Below, piece by piece: positions 59,400 to 64,000 of a stretch of DNA of 64,000 nucleotides. The DNA lies in NCBI GenBank assembly GCA_963971425.1, contig OZ020519.1, positions 13,594,028 through 13,658,027 of the forward strand, given 5' to 3'. Positions within the stretch are counted from its first letter, which is position 1, and every line of letters starts with the position of its first letter. This DNA comes from Bryoerythrophyllum caledonicum. Lineage: Eukaryota > Streptophyta > Bryopsida > Pottiales > Pottiaceae. The notes under the pieces are model-generated. The model worked only from the letters and a program-made list of their open reading frames with translations, was not told the DNA's origin and ran no database searches. A program made the translations under genes and the position numbers.

Positions 59400-59753
59400 G
59401 AGCATCCCCACCAGCTCTTCCCTATCCCTAAATCTGGATGAAATTCATTGGGATAGGGAAGAAATCCTCCCACCAATGTTCCCTATCTCTAAATTTGGGG
59501 GAAGAAGGGCTCCCAATTCCCTAAATTGGATGGGATATAGGGAAGTGGGATACGGTAACTTGTATCCTTGTTTTCTCCTAAAAGTCTCTCATTTTGCCAA
59601 AAAGCATCTCAATGTCTTACGAATTGTTGATTGTACACCCCCAAAAAAACAAAATAGGAAAGTATTGGTGGGAAGCCACGTTCTGTATCTGCATAATCCG
59701 GATGAAGAACTCATATAGGGATATGGATGGGGAACAAGCTGGTGGGGATGCTC
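59400..59753. mobile_element. MITE with GAGCATCCCCACCAGCT ends, TSD probably TCA
   Basis: Left end GAGCATCCCCACCAGCT and right end AGCTGGTGGGGATGCTC are a perfect 17-bp inverted repeat. TCA flanks both sides (59397-59399, 59754-59756), a 3-bp duplication as in PIF/Harbinger. Near-identical 17-bp strings 'tcatgctgttgctgaaa' (left, about 59379) and 'tcatgctattgctgaaa' (right, about 59754) also flank the element. The interior repeats 'ttccctatc.ctaaat'. Non-coding. Confidence 0.85.
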
Positions 59754-60859
59754 TCATGCTATTGCTGAAATTTTTAAAAATTTTCCCCACATAAAAGACA
59801 AATGTGAGAAATAGTGAGAGCAATTGAAATTATAATTTTTTGACAAAAGTATGAAATTTTCACTATGAATTTTTGAAGTGTGCTATCCAAAAGAGTTTCT
59901 AGACTACCTTGTAACCAACAAAAATTGTATCCATAGTAGTGCTTTTTTTTTTTCGGGTTTTCAAAATGAATGAAAAGGCTTTTTTTTTAGGATGAGGGAT
60001 GAAGTGGCAACTTTCTGTCACGGACCACAGTTTCAAAGTGGCGACATCCACAGATTCTTAGTGCATGCTTTGGCAAATTTATGTTTGGGCTTATTTTTCT
60101 TTGGGCGAATCAAATTTCTGGACAACTGCTTCCTTGGCGAAAGAATAATTTGTATGCTTCGAATTAGGCGACAGGGGAGAAAATGTTGGATGCATTCAGG
60201 CGAAATTTGTAGAAGGGGCCAGTGTAATTTGGCTTAATTCATGCATTACGTTTGCGAAAGGAAAAAATAACACAAAATGGAGACATTACTGTATACAAAC
60301 CTGGACATGAAGCAGACACTAAAACCTGCAACCCACCCCAAACCCCTCTGATGCTTAAGTTAGTGCACTTGTGAATGAAAGAAATAATGAGGGAGTTAGA
60401 CATCAAAGTAGGGTTAACATGGACATAAATCGTGGACTAGAACCTACACCCCACCTCAAAACCCTCCAATGCTTAAGTTAGTCTAGTTGTGAATGAAAAA
60501 ACAAACCAAAGATTCAGAAGATGACATTGACACTAATCTGAAAAGAAAGCACAGACTTAAACCTGCACCCTATTGAAAAGCCTGTGATGCTGAAAACCTT
60601 GCATGTTCTAAACCACCTGCAGCAATCAACAGGAACCACAGCAGAAAATTCAACAGAATCAAACACAGACTATGAGCCTAAGCACTCTACAGACATTCCT
60701 GCAACCTCCCCTTTCCAGAACCCTTCCAATACAGAAGTTAAAATGAGGATCGACTTTGTTGTATATCAATCACCTAAGATGTTCACCAAAGACTGAATTG
60801 TAAAACATGGATACATAATTGAAAAGAATGATGGAGTCCACCAAATAGACGCAACAACT
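59754..60859. other. Spacer with loose approximately 125-bp direct repeats, no supported gene
   Basis: The phrase 'aacct.caccccacc.caaa.cc.tc.gatgcttaagttagt' occurs at about 60325 and 60445, with a related phrase at about 60560 ('aacctgcaccctattgaaaagcctgtgatgct'). This is a short degenerate tandem repeat of about 120 bp. Nothing else recognised. Confidence 0.5.
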
Positions 60860-61572
60860 GGGTGAATGCAAGAAACACCTGTACTATTTCATGTCACACC
60901 TTGCTTTCTGATCTGTTTTTTAGTCATAACTTTTGCGTTTTATCTCCAAATGACTTCAAATTTATAATGAAGGTACTCATAGGTATTATACACCTTGCAT
61001 AATTTTTTGGGATTTTTTAAAAAATAACTACTATTTAAAAACAGCCCCCAATTTTATGTCACATAATTCACTTTGGAGGTTTTTAGTACTATTTAGTACC
61101 CATAAAAACGAATTTTGATCTGAAATTTGGAGGATATGGTCTTCTAATAGACTTATAGCTATTGCCAAAAGGAGTTTTAGAAATAGCTAATTTTGTGTGG
61201 TGTGGAGGTCCACAAAGTGAGCTTCATTTGGTTTGCATTTCCAGTAATGTAAAAACTTATTCTCTTGGTTTTTTTGGTGCATGACCATCTCCATAGAGTT
61301 ACTAACAATGGCCAATTTTTATTTTATTTATTTATCTCTTTTTTCCTATTTTTTATAATTAACACATCAAACTATGTATTTTCTTTGGCTTTGGCACTTT
61401 CCTAGTTCTCCAATTTTTCTATGATTTCCCTTTGGTGATTATCTTTGTTTTATGGGTGCACACATTGACCATATTTTTTAATAATTTTAAAAATTATTTT
61501 TCTAATTTTAAAGTACTCCCGAAAAAATTAGCAAAACGCAACAAAATGGGCAGGTGTTTCTTGCATTCACCC
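60860..61572. mobile_element. Foldback-family element, ends GGGTGAATGCAAGAAACACC, TSD AACT
   Basis: The ends are a perfect inverted repeat of at least 20 bp (GGGTGAATGCAAGAAACACC and its complement). Exact AACT flanks (60856-60859, 61573-61576) suggest a 4-bp target duplication. The left arm continues with 'cataacttttgcgttttatctccaaatg', as in the 27342 element. The right arm is short, so this copy is less symmetric. A 69-codon frame inside is not considered a gene. Confidence 0.85.
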
Positions 61573-61788
61573 AACTGCAAACAAACTTTGAGAAAGACAT
61601 CCAAAACAATGAAAATAGGTACGGTAGGGGGCATGACCTGAGTCCATACACTATTACGTCATAAAAAAGAGAGAACATTGCGGCTTGGGTGTACCAAATT
61701 ACTTGACGTCTACCACCCTACATCGTTGCACCTGCACTCACAGCTCTTGCTACCAGTCCGCTATTGCTGACGCCACCTCCAGAGCTAT

Positions 61789-64000
61789 CTACGTGCTGGC
61801 TAGATATCGACCTCTTGCACTTGACATGAACCACTCATCGAACATTTTTTGGTAAGGAAAGTTTTCCAGAGTATAGACTTTTTGAGAAAACATACCAACT
61901 ACTACCTGTAGATTTTCCTCTAGGTTGTTTCTAAGCTTGGACTTCAAGAAACCAACAGTAGAAAATAGGCGCTCATCCTCAACTGATCCGAGGACATGCA
62001 CAACGGCCATTTCTGCCAGCTTCAGAAATTCTTCGAAATTCTGGATGAGGCTATTGTTGCTGTCAAGAACTCTACAAATTCTGGTTAGTGGATTCACGTC
62101 GTATGGCGGAAGCATTGCTATGCGAGAGTTGGATTTCATGCATGTTTTGAAAAGTGCGCATTTGGATATCAATGCATCACGATCAATCAAAGGAGTCAAG
62201 AGCAGCTTGTTTTTTCCCTCTCCCAACATCTTCCCGTGCCTGTAGGCATGCATAAGTGTGCGTAGGTGTTTGTCAAAATCAGCGTCAGCATTTGATTGAC
62301 ACCAGTACTGTGGGTACAAGATACCGAACGCTGTCATGACGTCATGGTTTGGAAAACGTTCGTCCAGCTCCTCAATCAACATTTTCGTTGCGCCTGCATT
62401 CACCCATGGCATTGGAGGTAGTTAAATACAAAGACACATGCACATGATGGAGTGTAAAAATATTGCAATGTAACTAAAATGGAATGCAAGCTATGAAATG
62501 GAAAAGCAGAAAAATACTTCTTAAAATGCATGTGCTTTGTAGAACTTACCTATGCATTCCATCTTCACTTTTGCCAGCAGTGTTGCCTAGACCTCGCGGT
62601 CCACAGGAGCGCCCTTATGTTCTGCATGAATGTTTTCACCTTGGCAAACAAAAGTCAGAATAGCAGAATTGTTGTTCAAATTAGTAATCCATTTGATATG
62701 GATTTGTTTGTGGCTGCATTCCAAGAGGTTGTTGAAACTCCAAAATTCATCAGAACTGTATATTGTAGCCCGATCTTCGTACATGCGATACAAATCTGCT
62801 TGGCAGACTTTAACAACCGCTTCAAAATCACATATGTAAACATCCCTCTTTTACGCAAAGTTGACCAAGGTGTCAATTGCCTCTAGCAGAGGCAATAACG
62901 CACACATCCCAAGCATTGTGAATGGATCAAGCAAGAGTACCAAACAGGCCTGCAGAGAACGAAGATGAAGTTAGAGCGACTGAAAGCCAAATCGAAGCCT
63001 TGTTCTGAGCAATGAACAGGAAGTCACAGTTACTATAAGATAAATCGACGCAAGGGGTATCTTCAATGCAAGGAGTATCAACGCAAGGAAAACTAAGGAA
63101 ATCCTGAAAATTCAACGTATAACCAAGCTACGAACCCTTCATCGAAGGTAATGTCACAGTCTGTGACTAAAAAAAAAATGGAAACAAGTAATTCCCAAAA
63201 TACATGGAAACAAGCAATGCAAATATTCATGACATAATGCATTTGTCACAACCCTATTAATCTGGAGAATGTAGCCTCTATACAAACGAAGTAAGTGATC
63301 TCACCTCAGCTTTGACATTGTCGTTGAGGTTGGCAGTCATTTTGTAAATGAAAGTTCAATACTCAGACAATACTCGGCGTAGCGGCTCAATTAAGCTCAC
63401 CCACCGAGTTCGAACATTTTTCAACATTTTCAGCCTTTTTGTCTCAGTCATTTCAGCCAACTGTGTGAATTCAGAATATCGTTTCGGACTTTTGCAAAAA
63501 TAAGCATAAGTCACGCTGAGTAGTTTCTCGATGTCACTGAAGATCTCGAGATTCGATAGAGCTTTAAAAGCGAGATTACACCGATGAGCTACACAATGGA
63601 TCCCATTCACAAACAGGGCATGTTTTTTTTTATGAGCTGTGTCACTCCCGTTCTTAACCCCTGTAGAGTTGAGCATCCATCTGCACCAAAACTTAAAACT
63701 TTCTTTGCTAAATTGACTGCGTCTAAGCCACCCTCGACACAGACTGCGGAGGTTATGAGCTCCGTAAGGTTTTCTGCAGTTGCAGCACACTCCACTCGCT
63801 GCAACGACACCAGCAATGGGACCCTGACCCAATCTATAACAACATAACAATGAACGGACAAAAAGCTAGTGTTGTCAACAGCTGTGACTTCGTCGACAGT
63901 CACCGCTAGAAACCTCGCAAACTTTATCAACCTCCGAGTCTCACTAAGAACTTGTTTGTACATATAACTAGCCATTATCCAACCCGAGGTACTACACCAA
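61789..64000 (-). pseudogene. hAT transposase-like pseudogene (zinc-finger-862-like type), partial
   Basis: Runs off the right edge, so the N-terminus is not visible. Phase-compatible exons: 64000-63305, 62949-62550 (donor ATAG|GTAAGT), 62393-61789. Motifs in order: FLAVTVDEVTAVDN (first catalytic Asp), SFGADGCSTLQG (second Asp), GIHCVAHRCNLA, KSPKRYSEF, TRWVSLIEPL, then after the introns LLPLLEAIDTLV, VKVCQADLYRMY, and the C-terminal dimerisation motif VEDERLFSTVGFLKSKLRN. This is the hAT transposase fold (RNase-H-like with an insertion) of the kind found in ZNF862-like proteins. Lesions: a 1-base deletion in an A run near 63623-63631, and nonsense codons TGA 63356-63358, TAA 62851-62853 and TAG 62587-62589. 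It is not expected to be active, although the domain sequence is well preserved. Its TIRs were not found. Confidence 0.88.

Noticed and set aside
62530..62886. 118-codon plus-strand frame
   Set aside because: Antisense shadow of the hAT transposase exon 2.

Overview
The window reads as nuclear DNA of a land plant: AT-rich, intron-bearing, and built mostly of transposable elements. Evidence for a plant: a Ty1/copia gag start with an initiator-Met tRNA primer-binding site, a LINE with a degenerate CCHC knuckle and an AP-endonuclease domain, Stowaway-like and Tourist-like MITEs, hAT elements, and GT-AG introns. Species and clade cannot be fixed from sequence alone; I saw no bacterial or organellar features, and no tRNA or rRNA genes.

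Layout. Three blocks appear to derive from a roughly tandem unit. Its order is R1 (AT-rich), GC-rich segment, R2 (AT-rich), secreted-protein gene, distal segment. Unit 0 keeps R1 (1-2839) and R2 (6410-7200). Unit 1 keeps the GC-rich segment (19347-20160), R2 (21130-21860), gene A (25890-26842) and the distal segment (about 30.1-31.6 kb). Unit 2 keeps R1 (32018-34390), GC-rich (35260-36080), R2 (36425-37245), gene B (40037-42574) and distal (about 43.9-44.2 kb). Comparing the units gives internal 'empty sites', which define several transposon insertions with their target-site duplications.

Protein-coding content is small. (1) A two-exon gene on the minus strand (186 aa, signal peptide, seven cysteines) is intact in copy A. 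In copy B its first exon is split by a 286-bp MITE and a 1286-bp hAT element. (2) A minus-strand leucine-rich-repeat gene at 56172-58064 has three phase-compatible exons and one frameshift. (3) A minus-strand hAT transposase pseudogene at 61789-64000 runs off the right edge, with one frameshift and three nonsense codons. (4) A plus-strand LINE at about 16.26-19.33 kb keeps ORF1 and endonuclease but has no reverse transcriptase. (5) A copia gag fragment sits at 54392-54763 with PBS and probable LTR. (6) An unrecognised degenerate gene at 44981-45650 has a tandemly duplicated intron-plus-microexon unit.

The rest is AT-rich non-coding DNA, a GC-richer island at about 11.2-15.1 kb with three successive tandem arrays, and an empty stretch at 45.65-54.39 kb. 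No novel enzymatic or defence system is visible. The most interesting objects are the tandem array around the unrecognised secreted-protein gene, the TTA-targeting MITE family, the GGGTG-ended foldback family with 4-bp target duplications, and the duplicated microexon.
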